In this document: piece after piece, positions 5,220-13,138 of the stretch
Numbering within the stretch: the stretch's first letter is position 1
Layout of the letters: every line of letters starts with the position of its first letter
Assembly (NCBI GenBank): GCA_002428885.1
Contig: DIYE01000274.1
Location: 1 to 17,872, forward strand
Length of the DNA stretch: 17,872 bases
Reading direction: 5' to 3'
From: Alphaproteobacteria bacterium UBA6062
Lineage (GTDB): Bacteria; Pseudomonadota; Alphaproteobacteria; Sneathiellales; Sneathiellaceae
Notes under the pieces: generated by a model
Database searches by the model: none
The model's input: the letters and a program-made list of their open reading frames with translations, nothing else
What the model was told of the DNA's origin: nothing
Program-made: the position numbers and the translations under genes

Positions 5220-7175
5220 ATGAGTAACAAAGCTCTTTTCGGCTGCCTGTGTAGCACAATAGCCCTATTAAGCCAGCCTGTTCTGGCGGAAGAAAATCAG
5301 AAAAAAACAGAAGATACCCCGATTGCCATTGAAGAAATTGTCGTCAGTGCCGGACGGACACCCGTTCGATCCGACATGCTCGGCAAAGCCCATACCGTGA
5401 TCACCGGAGAGGATCTTGAAAAACGTCAGGTTCGGTCCGTATCCGACGCATTGCGTTCAGTCCCCGGACTGCATGTCAACAGAACCGGTGCCTTTGGCGG
5501 CCTGACCCAGGTCCGCATCCGCGGCTCAGAGGGTAACCATGTCCTGGTGCTGATCGACGGCATCGAAGTTTCCGATGTCAGCCAGGGCGAGTTCAGCTTT
5601 GGTAACCTGCTGACCTCCGATATCGAGAGGATTGAGGTTATTCGCGGTCCACAGAGCGCCTTCTGGGGCTCGAACGCGACGGCGGGCGTTATCAATATCA
5701 CGACGAAAAAGGGACTCAGAAACGACTTCCGGACCAGCTTGTCTGTTGAAACAGGCACGGATCTTACCCGCCAGGCCAGCCTTTCCGTGCAGGGCGGGCA
5801 GGAAAAATACGATTTCGCCGTGACAGGAACGATGCGTAAAAACCGGGGCTTCAATGTCTCCGATTTCGGGTCAGAAGACGATGGCGCCGAAAGCGGTACT
5901 CTGAACGGGCGTTTCAACGCGGATCTCACCGAAGATCTCGCGTTAAACAGCTCCCTCAGATATTCAAGACTGGAGACTCAAACCGATACCCAGGACTTTG
6001 CCTTCCCCGCCACACCGACTCAAGGTCTCGTCATTGATACAGACGGACACGCAACCCGGTATGAGCTCTCCGGCGGCATCGGCCTCACCCTGGATACACT
6101 GGGTTCAGACCTTGTTCACAAAATCAGCCTTGAAGGCACCAGCACCAGAAGTAAAACCGAGAATAGCACAGGCGGACTCTCCGGCAATGTAGGGCGCCGC
6201 TATCATGCGGATTATCAGGCGACTTACTTCCTGGACACCCCTTCCTTTGCACAGGCCAGCCACCGCTTTACCGGCGGTATAGAGTTTGAAAGGGAAACCT
6301 TCCAGAACAGTTATCCGACGGCTGCGGCTCAGGCTAAAACACAGTCCAGAAATCTGTATGGCGGTGTTTTCGAGTATCACGGAGAGTTCTTTGAAGCCTT
6401 TGCCGTGACTGCAGCTCTGCGGCATGATCGCAATGACAACTTTGACGATACAACCACTTACAGTCTCGGCAGTTCCTATAATTTCCGGGAGACCGGGACC
6501 CGGCTGCATGCCTCCGTCGGAACAGGGGTTACCAACCCCACCTTCTTTGAACAGTTCGGTTTCAACCCGGGAACCTTTGTCGGAAATCCAGGCCTGAAAC
6601 CGGAAGAGAATTTCGGCTGGGATATCGGGATCGAGCAGAAATTCCTTTCGGACAGGCTGAAAGTCGATGTGACTTATTTCAACGAGACGCTTGAGGACGA
6701 GATCGCAACCGTCTTTAATCTCGGTTCTTTCACACCGGTCAACCAGGATGGGGAAAGTGACCGCCAGGGTATTGAAGTTTCCGCTTCCTTTACCCTGATG
6801 GAAGGGCTGACAGGCACGGCGACGTATACTTATCTCGATTCAACGGAACCGGATGGGGATCAGGAGGTCAGGCGACCCCGCCATGCCGGCTCTCTCGGCC
6901 TCAATTATGTCTTTCTGGACGGAAAAGCCTCCCTTTTCGGAGATATGGTCTATAACGGACAGATGGAAGATTCGGAATTCATTTCAGCCACTCCGATCAC
7001 GCGTGTCACACTCGATGACTATGTGCTGGTCAATATCGGTGGACGTTATCAGCTGACCGAACAGGTTGAACTGCACGGCCGGATCGAAAATCTGCTGAAT
7101 GAGGATTATCAGGAAGTATACAGCTTCAACAGCGCCGGCATTGAAGCCTTCATCGGAATGCGCGTGACATTCTGA
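5220..7175 (+). CDS. btuB: TonB-dependent vitamin B12 receptor BtuB
   Basis: This 651-residue outer-membrane receptor would bind cobalamin and pass it into the periplasm using energy from TonB-ExbBD. A signal peptide (1-23, ending VLA) is followed by a TonB-box-like EEIVVSA (38-44). The plug domain includes GLHVNRTG, VRIRGSEGNHVLVLIDGIEV and IERIEVIRGPQSAFWGSNATAGVINI. A 22-strand barrel region fills the rest, ending in the typical short hydrophobic strand closing with aromatic Phe (GMRVTF). Family members are about 600-650 residues, so it is complete. The start at ATG 5220 follows GAGGTG (5209-5214); another ATG at 5216 is out of frame. The cobalamin riboswitch directly upstream and btuFCD downstream make B12 (or a related corrinoid) the clear substrate. 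The stop codon overlaps the btuF start by one base (TGATG). Confidence 0.94.
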   Translation: MSNKALFGCLCSTIALLSQPVLAEENQKKTEDTPIAIEEIVVSAGRTPVRSDMLGKAHTVITGEDLEKRQVRSVSDALRSVPGLHVNRTGAFGGLTQVRIRGSEGNHVLVLIDGIEVSDVSQGEFSFGNLLTSDIERIEVIRGPQSAFWGSNATAGVINITTKKGLRNDFRTSLSVETGTDLTRQASLSVQGGQEKYDFAVTGTMRKNRGFNVSDFGSEDDGAESGTLNGRFNADLTEDLALNSSLRYSRLETQTDTQDFAFPATPTQGLVIDTDGHATRYELSGGIGLTLDTLGSDLVHKISLEGTSTRSKTENSTGGLSGNVGRRYHADYQATYFLDTPSFAQASHRFTGGIEFERETFQNSYPTAAAQAKTQSRNLYGGVFEYHGEFFEAFAVTAALRHDRNDNFDDTTTYSLGSSYNFRETGTRLHASVGTGVTNPTFFEQFGFNPGTFVGNPGLKPEENFGWDIGIEQKFLSDRLKVDVTYFNETLEDEIATVFNLGSFTPVNQDGESDRQGIEVSASFTLMEGLTGTATYTYLDSTEPDGDQEVRRPRHAGSLGLNYVFLDGKASLFGDMVYNGQMEDSEFISATPITRVTLDDYVLVNIGGRYQLTEQVELHGRIENLLNEDYQEVYSFNSAGIEAFIGMRVTF

Positions 7176-8032
7176 TGCTAAAACGGGGCGGCATTTTTCT
7201 GTTTCTGGTGATGGTGCTTGGCGGGCCGCAAATGCTTGCTGCCCTCCCGGGACCGGAGCGTGTCGTCTCCATGAATCTCTGTACGGATCAGCTACTGCTG
7301 ATGGTCGCTGATCCGAACCAGATTCTCTCCCTCAGCTACCTCGCACACAGACCATCCTCGGCAGTTCTGTTTGAAGAGGCCCGGAATTTTCCGAAAAATC
7401 ACGGATTGTCGGAGGAAATTTTTAACCTCAATCCGGACCTGGTTCTTGCCGGTGTATATTCAACCCGTTACACGACCTCCCTGCTGAAACGGCTCGGGAA
7501 AAGAGTAGAGGTATTTCAGCCTGCCCGAACCCTTGACGATATCCGAAAGAATGTCCTGCAGATGGGACGCCTCCTCATGCGGGAGAAGCGGGCCGAGAAG
7601 ATTATTGCCGAGTTTGATCGAAATCTAAAAAAACTCGCCGCTTTCACCCCTGCCGAGGCGAATAAACAGACCCTCGGACTTTTTGGTCCTAATGGCCGGA
7701 CAACAGGGGCCGGGACCCTTGCCGATGCCCTCGTCCGGGCTGCTGGTTATAAGAATCTGGCGCGAAGGCTTGACATTCGCGGCAGCGGCCACCTGCCCCT
7801 TGAAATTCTGATACAGGAACAACCGGATATACTGGCGCTTTACGGCATAAGGGGAATACCAACTCGCTCCCGCGAAATTCTGTCTCATCCTGCGCTTACA
7901 AAGAGTTTTTCCGACACGACAAAACTGTCAGTAGAGTCGAAATACTGGATCTGCGGCGCTCCCTTTATTACTGAAACCATTGTCAGACTGCTGGATGCCC
8001 GGCGCCTTGACCTACTGGAGGCGTCACAATGA
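7175..8032 (+). CDS. btuF: Cobalamin ABC transporter substrate-binding protein BtuF-like
   Basis: This 285-residue periplasmic binding protein of the TroA/helical-backbone class would collect corrinoid delivered by BtuB and hand it to BtuCD. A signal peptide of about 22 residues ends near MLAA. The mature start PERVVSMNLCTDQLLLMVADPNQILSLS is the classic opening of iron-siderophore/cobalamin binding proteins. HGLSEEIFNLNPDLVLAG and a later LPLEILIQEQPDILALYG are the usual lobe motifs. The assignment to B12 and not siderophore rests on the riboswitch-controlled operon. The gene overlaps btuB by one base and btuC by four (ATGA), so translation is probably coupled through the operon. Confidence 0.88.
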   Translation: MLKRGGIFLFLVMVLGGPQMLAALPGPERVVSMNLCTDQLLLMVADPNQILSLSYLAHRPSSAVLFEEARNFPKNHGLSEEIFNLNPDLVLAGVYSTRYTTSLLKRLGKRVEVFQPARTLDDIRKNVLQMGRLLMREKRAEKIIAEFDRNLKKLAAFTPAEANKQTLGLFGPNGRTTGAGTLADALVRAAGYKNLARRLDIRGSGHLPLEILIQEQPDILALYGIRGIPTRSREILSHPALTKSFSDTTKLSVESKYWICGAPFITETIVRLLDARRLDLLEASQ

Positions 8033-9033
8033 TAAAGGCATCCGGATATTATATTTTTCTGATTTTCGTATTAATATTAATGACTCTTCTTTTGTCTGTC
8101 TGGTCGTTGGCAGCGGGTTATGTAGATCTGTCACCAGCAGAGCTCTGGAACTCACTCTGGACAGATACCGAAGATCCAACCCGTCTTATTCTTCTGGAAG
8201 TCAGGTTACCGAGAATGCTGCTCGGCCTGCTGGTCGGTGGCGCCCTCGGTCTTTCCGGCGCCGCCCTACAAGGCCTTCTTCGCAACCCGCTGGCGGAACC
8301 GGGCCTGATCGGAGTGAGCGCTTCCGGCTCCCTCGGTGCGGTTATCGCCATTTATACCGGACTGTCGGCACAATTTCCCTATGCCCTGCCTCTGCTTGCA
8401 CTGGCCTTTTCCTTCGGGGCGGTCTTTATGCTCCATCTTCTTGCCGGGCGGACGAAGAGTATTCTCACGCTTATTCTGGCGGGCGTTGCTCTGAGTTCTC
8501 TGGCCGGCGCACTCACATCCCTTACTCTCAATCTTTCACCAGACCCCTGGGCGGTTTTGGAGATTGTCTTCTGGCTGATGGGCTCCCTTACAGATCGTAG
8601 TATGACTCATGTGGAGCTGGCTGCGCCGTTCATTATCGCCGGCTATAGTCTCCTGCTTCTGTCCGGCCGCGCGCTGGACGGCCTCAGCCTTGGAGAAGAT
8701 GTCGCCCACAGCCTCGGCATCAATCTTAATCGCACTCGCCTGCTGATTACTGTGGGAACGGCGGCAAGTGTCGGCGCGGCCACGGCTGTTGCCGGTGCCG
8801 TCGGATTTGTCGGACTGATCGTTCCTCATCTGCTACGCCCGCTGGTCGGCGGACGACCGGCAAAACTCCTGCCTGCCAGCATGCTGGGCGGCGCCTGCTT
8901 TATCCTGCTGGCCGATATCGTCGTGCGGGAGGTTCTTCCGGGCAAGGATCTGAAGCTCGGTGTTGTGACGGCCCTGGTTGGGGTTCCCTTCTTCCTCTGG
9001 CTTCTTATGAAATCCAGGAGGTACGGCCAATGA
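8029..9033 (+). CDS. btuC: Cobalamin ABC transporter permease BtuC
   Basis: This 334-residue FecCD-family inner-membrane permease would form the dimeric channel of the B12 importer. The family fingerprints are clear. LLEVRLPRMLLGLLVGGALGLSGAALQGLLRNPLAEPGLIGVS lies near residues 50-95. The coupling-helix region around DGLSLGEDVAHSLGI precedes GAVGFVGLIVPHLLRPLVG, and the C-terminal helices include LLADIVVREVLP and LKLGVVTALVGVPFFLWLL. About ten hydrophobic segments can be seen, as expected. It overlaps both neighbours by ATGA (4 bases each). Confidence 0.92.
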   Translation: MIKASGYYIFLIFVLILMTLLLSVWSLAAGYVDLSPAELWNSLWTDTEDPTRLILLEVRLPRMLLGLLVGGALGLSGAALQGLLRNPLAEPGLIGVSASGSLGAVIAIYTGLSAQFPYALPLLALAFSFGAVFMLHLLAGRTKSILTLILAGVALSSLAGALTSLTLNLSPDPWAVLEIVFWLMGSLTDRSMTHVELAAPFIIAGYSLLLLSGRALDGLSLGEDVAHSLGINLNRTRLLITVGTAASVGAATAVAGAVGFVGLIVPHLLRPLVGGRPAKLLPASMLGGACFILLADIVVREVLPGKDLKLGVVTALVGVPFFLWLLMKSRRYGQ

Positions 9034-9818
9034 CCCTTCTGGGAACCGAAAATCTATCCGTTTCTCTTGGAAAACAGAGCGTCTTAAAAGACGTCACATT
9101 TAAGGCTGACACCCCCCAGCTTATTGGTCTGTTAGGACCAAACGGCGCCGGTAAAACAACCCTTATCCGGTCTCTGGCCGGGCAACAGACCATCCTGTCA
9201 GGATCCGCGATCCTAGGGGGACAGGATCTTGAAAAACTAACGGCTAAAGAGCGGGCAAAATCTCTGGCTTATCTTCCGCAACAAAGAAATGTTCACTGGC
9301 CGTTATCGGTGAGTGAAGTCGTCATGCTGGGACGCCATCCGCATCGGTCAGGCTTTGCCGGACCCGGCGCGCAGGATATTGAGGCTGTGCAAAAAGCCCT
9401 CGTCCAAATGGAAGTAACAGGCTTTGCCGATCGGCCTTTCAAAACCCTGTCAGGCGGAGAGCAGGCCCGGGTTCTGATGGCTCGCGCCCTGGCACAAGAC
9501 ACACCAATACTGCTGGCCGATGAACCCATGGCCGGTCTGGACCCGGCCCATCAGATTTCCCTGATGCAGCATTTCAGACTCATCGTACAGGCAGGGCAAA
9601 CCGTGCTGCTGTCTATCCATGAGATTTCTCTTGCCGCGCGCTGGTGTGATAGGCTCCTTGTCCTTCAGGACGGTGTTCTGAAAGAAGATGGACTGCCTGA
9701 GCAGGTCCTTTCTGAAGAAACACTAAGCTCTGTCTTTCAGGTTGGCGCTTATCTTGCCTCGGTCGCGAACAGACCCCTGATCGTCCCCCTTGAACCACCA
9801 GAGGAACCTCGCATATGA
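9030..9818 (+). CDS. btuD: Cobalamin ABC transporter ATP-binding protein BtuD
   Basis: This 262-residue FepC/BtuD-type ATPase would drive BtuC. It has Walker A GPNGAGKT (36-43), a Q-loop in YLPQQRN (81-87), signature LSGGEQ (140-145), Walker B PILLADEP (159-166), the D-loop AGLD and the H-loop His197 (SIHE). All catalytic residues are intact. The ATGA overlaps with btuC before it and with the uncharacterised gene after it indicate one translational unit. A siderophore ATPase would look similar; the riboswitch decides for B12. Confidence 0.92.
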   Translation: MTLLGTENLSVSLGKQSVLKDVTFKADTPQLIGLLGPNGAGKTTLIRSLAGQQTILSGSAILGGQDLEKLTAKERAKSLAYLPQQRNVHWPLSVSEVVMLGRHPHRSGFAGPGAQDIEAVQKALVQMEVTGFADRPFKTLSGGEQARVLMARALAQDTPILLADEPMAGLDPAHQISLMQHFRLIVQAGQTVLLSIHEISLAARWCDRLLVLQDGVLKEDGLPEQVLSEETLSSVFQVGAYLASVANRPLIVPLEPPEEPRI

Positions 9819-10855
9819 ACAGTCCGCTATTTTCACTGATCCGGGAGGGGCTTCTGGAAAGTCACGACAGCTGGAGCATCGGGTCCTTTGGCGCTATCGG
9901 GGAGTTTCATCAATCGGCAGGCGAAGAGCTGACAGTGGATGAGCCGGATCAGCTAACACGAGCAACCACCCGCGGCGGCATCCGGATACATGCGGACATT
10001 CTCGAGCATCTGCGTCCCGTCGCGTTTGAAACTCTTTCCCCCAACCCGCGGCGCTGGGGCCAGGGAATGGTTTTCTGCCTGCCAACTGATCATGCGAAGG
10101 GTAATGAACGATCTGTCCTGACCGCCCTCGGCCCCGATAAAGAGGCTTTACGGCCGGAAGACCGGGCGCTTTTACTCTTTGATATGGGACTCGGTCAGGC
10201 GCAGATTGATTTTTGCATCAGAACCGGTGATCCGGACCTGATCCATATTCTGAACCAGCATGAAGGCCGCTCCCTGTTCGAGCCGGACAATCCCGTCATG
10301 CCTGCCATCCTGAAACACCATCCACCACGTATTATCCTTTCAAAAGCGGGCCGCGTGGAAGTTTATCAGAAAATCGGCGGGCCAGAGACCGGCGGCGTCT
10401 CCCCTGAAGGGCCACATACCCATCTTTTACCCAAGATGCTCAAGTCAGGCCGAACCCATTCGGCCAATACGCCGGTTCCTAACGGATGGCTCCCGGTCCT
10501 GTCTTATCACCCGGCCAGTCCGGTAACAGATGGCCTTGGGAAAGATATCGAGTTTGACAAAGATCGGTATGACCGGTTTCAACAGAAGCTTGAGAATCAT
10601 GCCCCGGCTCCCTTCTGGCAGGCCCGGCAATCTGTCCTCAAGGCAATCAGCAATGAAGAAGCCCCTCACGATATTCTGCCGCCGGCCAGCCGTCTTGAAC
10701 GGGTCGCCATGCGCAATACGTTACGGCAACTGGCCCGGCTGGCAGATTATGAAGATGACCTGGATCTCGCAACCCGTCTCCACGGATGGCGGGTTGTTTA
10801 CGATGGGCAAATGATGGACAGCGACATGCCGGAGGAGAATGATCCTCATTCATAG
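9815..10855 (+). CDS. Uncharacterised protein translationally coupled to btuD (DUF6925-like?)
   Basis: This 346-residue protein has no signal peptide or membrane segment, so it is probably cytosolic. I do not recognise a function. From memory it resembles alphaproteobacterial proteins labelled DUF6925; I could not verify this. Visible features are an N-terminal SWSIGSFGAIGEFHQ (19-33), ATTRGGIRIH (50-59), RPVAFETLSPNPRRWGQGMVFCLP (67-90), an acidic DLIHILNQHEG segment, and GGVSPEGPHTHLLPKML (193-208). The last motif, with His201, His203 and nearby His215, could bind a metal or cofactor. The ATG lies inside an ATGA overlap with the btuD stop codon, which fixes the start and implies co-translation with the B12 transporter. 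A role in handling imported corrinoid, or in regulating or assembling the importer, is inference from position only. Its TAG stop lies within a CTAGGGT-type palindrome. Confidence 0.85.
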   Translation: MNSPLFSLIREGLLESHDSWSIGSFGAIGEFHQSAGEELTVDEPDQLTRATTRGGIRIHADILEHLRPVAFETLSPNPRRWGQGMVFCLPTDHAKGNERSVLTALGPDKEALRPEDRALLLFDMGLGQAQIDFCIRTGDPDLIHILNQHEGRSLFEPDNPVMPAILKHHPPRIILSKAGRVEVYQKIGGPETGGVSPEGPHTHLLPKMLKSGRTHSANTPVPNGWLPVLSYHPASPVTDGLGKDIEFDKDRYDRFQQKLENHAPAPFWQARQSVLKAISNEEAPHDILPPASRLERVAMRNTLRQLARLADYEDDLDLATRLHGWRVVYDGQMMDSDMPEENDPHS

Positions 10856-10904
10856 GGTCAGGACCCTAGAGCCTTATAGACAAAAAAGCTCTAGGGCTGC
10901 TTTT
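10853..10904. terminator. Nested stem-loops between the convergent B12 operon and mscS-like gene
   Basis: Three overlapping structures fill the 35-base gap. TAGGGTC/GACCCTA (10853-10859/10862-10868) contains the stop codon of the plus-strand gene. CCCTAGAGC/GCTCTAGGG (10864-10872/10888-10896) is a perfect 9-bp stem that includes the mscS stop codon. AAAAGC/GCTTTT (10884-10889/10899-10904) offers a T-run on either strand. The last pair is the most terminator-like and could work in both directions. The first and second stems share bases and exclude each other. Confidence 0.5.
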
Positions 10905-12171
10905 CGATCATCTCCACCCGGATATCCCGCTGCGGGAAGGGAATATCCACGTCATTGTCGTTGAAGCTCTGCCAGACGGCGATCAGCACCTCACTGGTGA
11001 TATTCCCGCATCCCTGTTCCGGATCGGCAATCCAGAAGCGTAACTCCAGATCAATAGCGCTGTCACCAAAGCCCCGCATCAGGCAACGCGGCGCAGGGTC
11101 CGACAACACTCGGCTCTGGCTTGCCGCGGCTTCCTCCACCATCTTGATCACCGACGGGATATCAGATCCGTAAGCAACGCTGATCGGTGTTCTGAGGCGC
11201 ACATTCTTCGAACTATAGGACCAGTTCACCACCTGCTGTGTGATCAGATCCTCATTGGGGATCAGGAATTCCATGGAATCCCGGGTGATAACCGAAGCAT
11301 AGCGCGCACCCATGGCATGAACCCGGCCGTAAGTCTGACCCACTTCGATCACGTCACCGGGTTTTATGCTTTTATCCAGCAAAAGGATGACACCACTGAT
11401 CAGATTGGAAACCACCTTCTGAAGACCAAAGCCGATCCCCACACCCAGCGCACCACTGAAAACCGCAAAGGCGGTGATATTGATGCCTGAATTGGAGAGA
11501 ACAATCAGGATGGCGACAGCGATCAGGCCGACCCGGATCAGCTTGGCCATCAGGACCTGTACGGACGGGGTCAGGGCCTTGGCCTTGTATACCCGCCCTT
11601 CCGCAAATTTAGAAAGCCCCAGGCAGACCCAGAAAACGATAATGCTGGCAACAATCCCCTTCACGATCTTCAGCATGGAAATATCGGTATCACCGAAGGT
11701 GAAGGACAGGCTGTCCAGAACCGCCAGGGTCGGCGTCAGCCAGCCGACAATATTCAGCGCCGCAATGGTCCAGATACACAGGGCGACAAGACGGGCCCAG
11801 GTGGTGTTCTGCATCAGGCGGGTCATCACGTGAATGATGATCCAGGCTGTCAGAAGAGAACAGGTAACACTGAGGACTTTTGACGGATATCCCGCCCCTT
11901 GAATAACCGCCAGAACAAGAAACTGGATAATAAGCCAGAGGGTCGGAAGCAGGACAGAAGCAACAGCATCGCTGATTTTGATGAATAAGCCGCCTGAAAT
12001 TTTCTCACGGTAACCGTTCGTGGCCGTCATAACCCTGGGAGCGGCAAAACGGGCAAGGCCATATCCGACGATGACGGCCACAATCTGTACCGGTACTTCA
12101 ATCTCAAGAACGGCTTGGCTTATTGTCTGCCAGGACTCCATCAGGAATCCGAGAATTTTTTCCTCTGTCAT
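10891..12171 (-). CDS. MscS-family mechanosensitive channel
   Basis: This 426-residue inner-membrane channel probably opens under membrane tension to release solutes during osmotic downshock. Several hydrophobic segments lie in the N-terminal 230 residues (for example 27-40, 73-92, 104-118, 126-145, 170-187, 211-228), more than the three of E. coli MscS. The pore-lining helix and beta domain are unmistakable: FSGALGVGIGFGLQKVVSNLISGVILLLDKSIKPGDVIEV (about 238-277), then ITRDSMEFLIPNEDLI and VVNWSYSS, ending with IPFPQRDIRVEM. The ATG at 12171 is preceded by AGGG/AGGT. It is transcribed toward the B12 operon and shares the terminator region with it; nothing suggests functional linkage. Confidence 0.92.
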   Translation of the reverse strand: MTEEKILGFLMESWQTISQAVLEIEVPVQIVAVIVGYGLARFAAPRVMTATNGYREKISGGLFIKISDAVASVLLPTLWLIIQFLVLAVIQGAGYPSKVLSVTCSLLTAWIIIHVMTRLMQNTTWARLVALCIWTIAALNIVGWLTPTLAVLDSLSFTFGDTDISMLKIVKGIVASIIVFWVCLGLSKFAEGRVYKAKALTPSVQVLMAKLIRVGLIAVAILIVLSNSGINITAFAVFSGALGVGIGFGLQKVVSNLISGVILLLDKSIKPGDVIEVGQTYGRVHAMGARYASVITRDSMEFLIPNEDLITQQVVNWSYSSKNVRLRTPISVAYGSDIPSVIKMVEEAAASQSRVLSDPAPRCLMRGFGDSAIDLELRFWIADPEQGCGNITSEVLIAVWQSFNDNDVDIPFPQRDIRVEMIEKQP

Positions 12172-12285
12172 GGACCTACCCTAGCGGGTTTTGTGAGATT
12201 GATCAAAAAAGCAGAAAATTTTCTCTAAATTCTAACGCGTTTTTAAATTTTTCCGGTCACTATCCCTTTCAGTGAGTATTTGTAG
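12172..12285. other. AT-rich upstream region of the mscS-like gene
   Basis: This stretch holds the presumed promoter of the minus-strand channel gene, but I see no convincing -35/-10 pair. It contains a perfect 12-base palindrome, AGAAAATTTTCT (about 12211-12222), a short TCACT/AGTGA inverted repeat near 12257-12275, and a CTAGGGT-type motif at 12172-12184 overlapping the ribosome-binding site. No small ORF with a credible ribosome-binding site is visible. Confidence 0.35.
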
Positions 12286-12324
12286 CGTATCCAGTAACGA
12301 GTACCAGTGGCGTAACCAGTAGCG
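12286..12324 (+). repeat. Three imperfect 12-13-base tandem repeats
   Basis: Units CGTATCCAGTAA (12286-12297), CGAGTACCAGTGG (12298-12310) and CGTAACCAGTAG (12311-12322) share the pattern CG-TA-CCAGT. A further CG follows. They lie mid-way between the divergent mscS-like and XRE-cupin genes. They could be a protein-binding array or a slippage product; no function is known. Confidence 0.6.
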
Positions 12325-12333
12325 TTTATTTGG

Positions 12334-12357
12334 ACCGGGTGGTCCTTTTCACCCGGT
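12334..12357. other. Perfect 8-bp hairpin upstream of the XRE-cupin gene
   Basis: ACCGGGTG (12334-12341) and CACCCGGT (12350-12357) are exact reverse complements around GTCCTTTT. It is GC-rich in otherwise AT-rich DNA. No T-run follows the stem on the plus strand, so it is not an obvious terminator. Confidence 0.5.
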
Positions 12358-12455
12358 CTCAGTACCCCGCTTCCTCCCCCTTCGACATATTAAGCCAGTC
12401 CCCCTCCGGGGATGATTGCATTTATCTTTTTATAATTTTCTTGATTTTTTCTTCT

Positions 12456-12486
12456 TTTGTGAAAAAATTCTATAAATTTTCACAAA
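12456..12486. promoter_or_regulatory. 31-bp palindromic operator with TATAAA centre
   Basis: TTTGTGAAAA (12456-12465) and TTTTCACAAA (12477-12486) are perfect 10-base arms around an 11-base spacer containing TATAAA (12471-12476), a plausible -10. A further half-site, TTGTGAAA, lies at 12510-12517 over the GTG start codon. The size and position suit autoregulation by the XRE-cupin protein that begins 26 bases downstream. The assignment of the binding protein is inference. Confidence 0.6.
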
Positions 12487-12511
12487 TGAGAAAATTGAAG
12501 AGGATTTTGTT

Positions 12512-13111
12512 GTGAAACCGGGAGCAAAAGACACAAGCGGACAATCCCTTGATGATCTGGCCATCGGTCACCAGATCCGGGATTTGCGGCGTGCAAAGCG
12601 GATGACTCTCACGGATCTTGCAGGCGCCATCGGAAGGTCCGTGGGCTATATCAGCCAGATTGAGCGCGGGAAAAGCGCCGTCACGATTCCGGTTCTTCAG
12701 GAGATCGCAGCCGCTCTGGAGGTGCAGGCAGGCTGGTTTTTCAGTGGCCAGGCCAACGCTCCTCGGGAAGAGAGAGATTTTATTGTCCGCAAGGAAAACC
12801 GCAAGACCCTGCAGCTCTCAAGTGTCGGCCTGACCGAGGAGCTGCTTTCCCCCAACTTAAGTGGCACACTGGAATTCCTCCTGACCACCTATAAACCGGG
12901 CGCCAGTACAGGCGAGGGACCCAGAAGCCGTCAGGGCGAAGAAGCCGGCCTTATTCTAAAAGGCGTCCTTGATCTCACCATCAATGATCGCACTTTCAGG
13001 CTTGAGGAAGGCGACAGCTTTTCCCTGCCGCCGGAAGGGGAGCATTTCTGTTTCAATCCTGGCGATGAAGATGTGGTCATCGCCTGGATCATCACACCGC
13101 CAACTTATTAG
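12512..13111 (+). CDS. XRE-family regulator with C-terminal cupin domain
   Basis: This 199-residue regulator has an N-terminal helix-turn-helix (about 20-74). Recognition-region residues include LTDLAGAIGRSVGYISQIERGKSAVTIPVLQEIAAAL. A cupin_2 beta-barrel (about 118-195) contains RQGEEAGLILKGVLDL, LEEGDSFSLPPEGEHFCFNP and a final VIAWIITPP strand. Proteins of this PuuR-like architecture commonly control amine or amino-acid catabolic genes, with the cupin sensing the small molecule. The start is a GTG at 12512, supported by GAAGAGGA seven bases upstream; no ATG in this frame fits better. The dimethylglycine dehydrogenase-like gene follows 27 bases downstream on the same strand, so it is a likely target and probably shares the transcript. 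Confidence 0.9.
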   Translation: MKPGAKDTSGQSLDDLAIGHQIRDLRRAKRMTLTDLAGAIGRSVGYISQIERGKSAVTIPVLQEIAAALEVQAGWFFSGQANAPREERDFIVRKENRKTLQLSSVGLTEELLSPNLSGTLEFLLTTYKPGASTGEGPRSRQGEEAGLILKGVLDLTINDRTFRLEEGDSFSLPPEGEHFCFNPGDEDVVIAWIITPPTY

Positions 13112-13138
13112 GAGCCCCAGATTTAAGGAGTCTATATC

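Noticed and set aside
12286..12324. Short repeats considered as a CRISPR-like array
   Set aside because: Units are only 12-13 bases, directly adjacent, imperfect, and have no spacers or cas genes nearby.
12330..12515. 61-residue open frame before the XRE-cupin gene
   Set aside because: It crosses the hairpin and the palindromic operator, is driven by AT-rich codons, and has no convincing ribosome-binding site.
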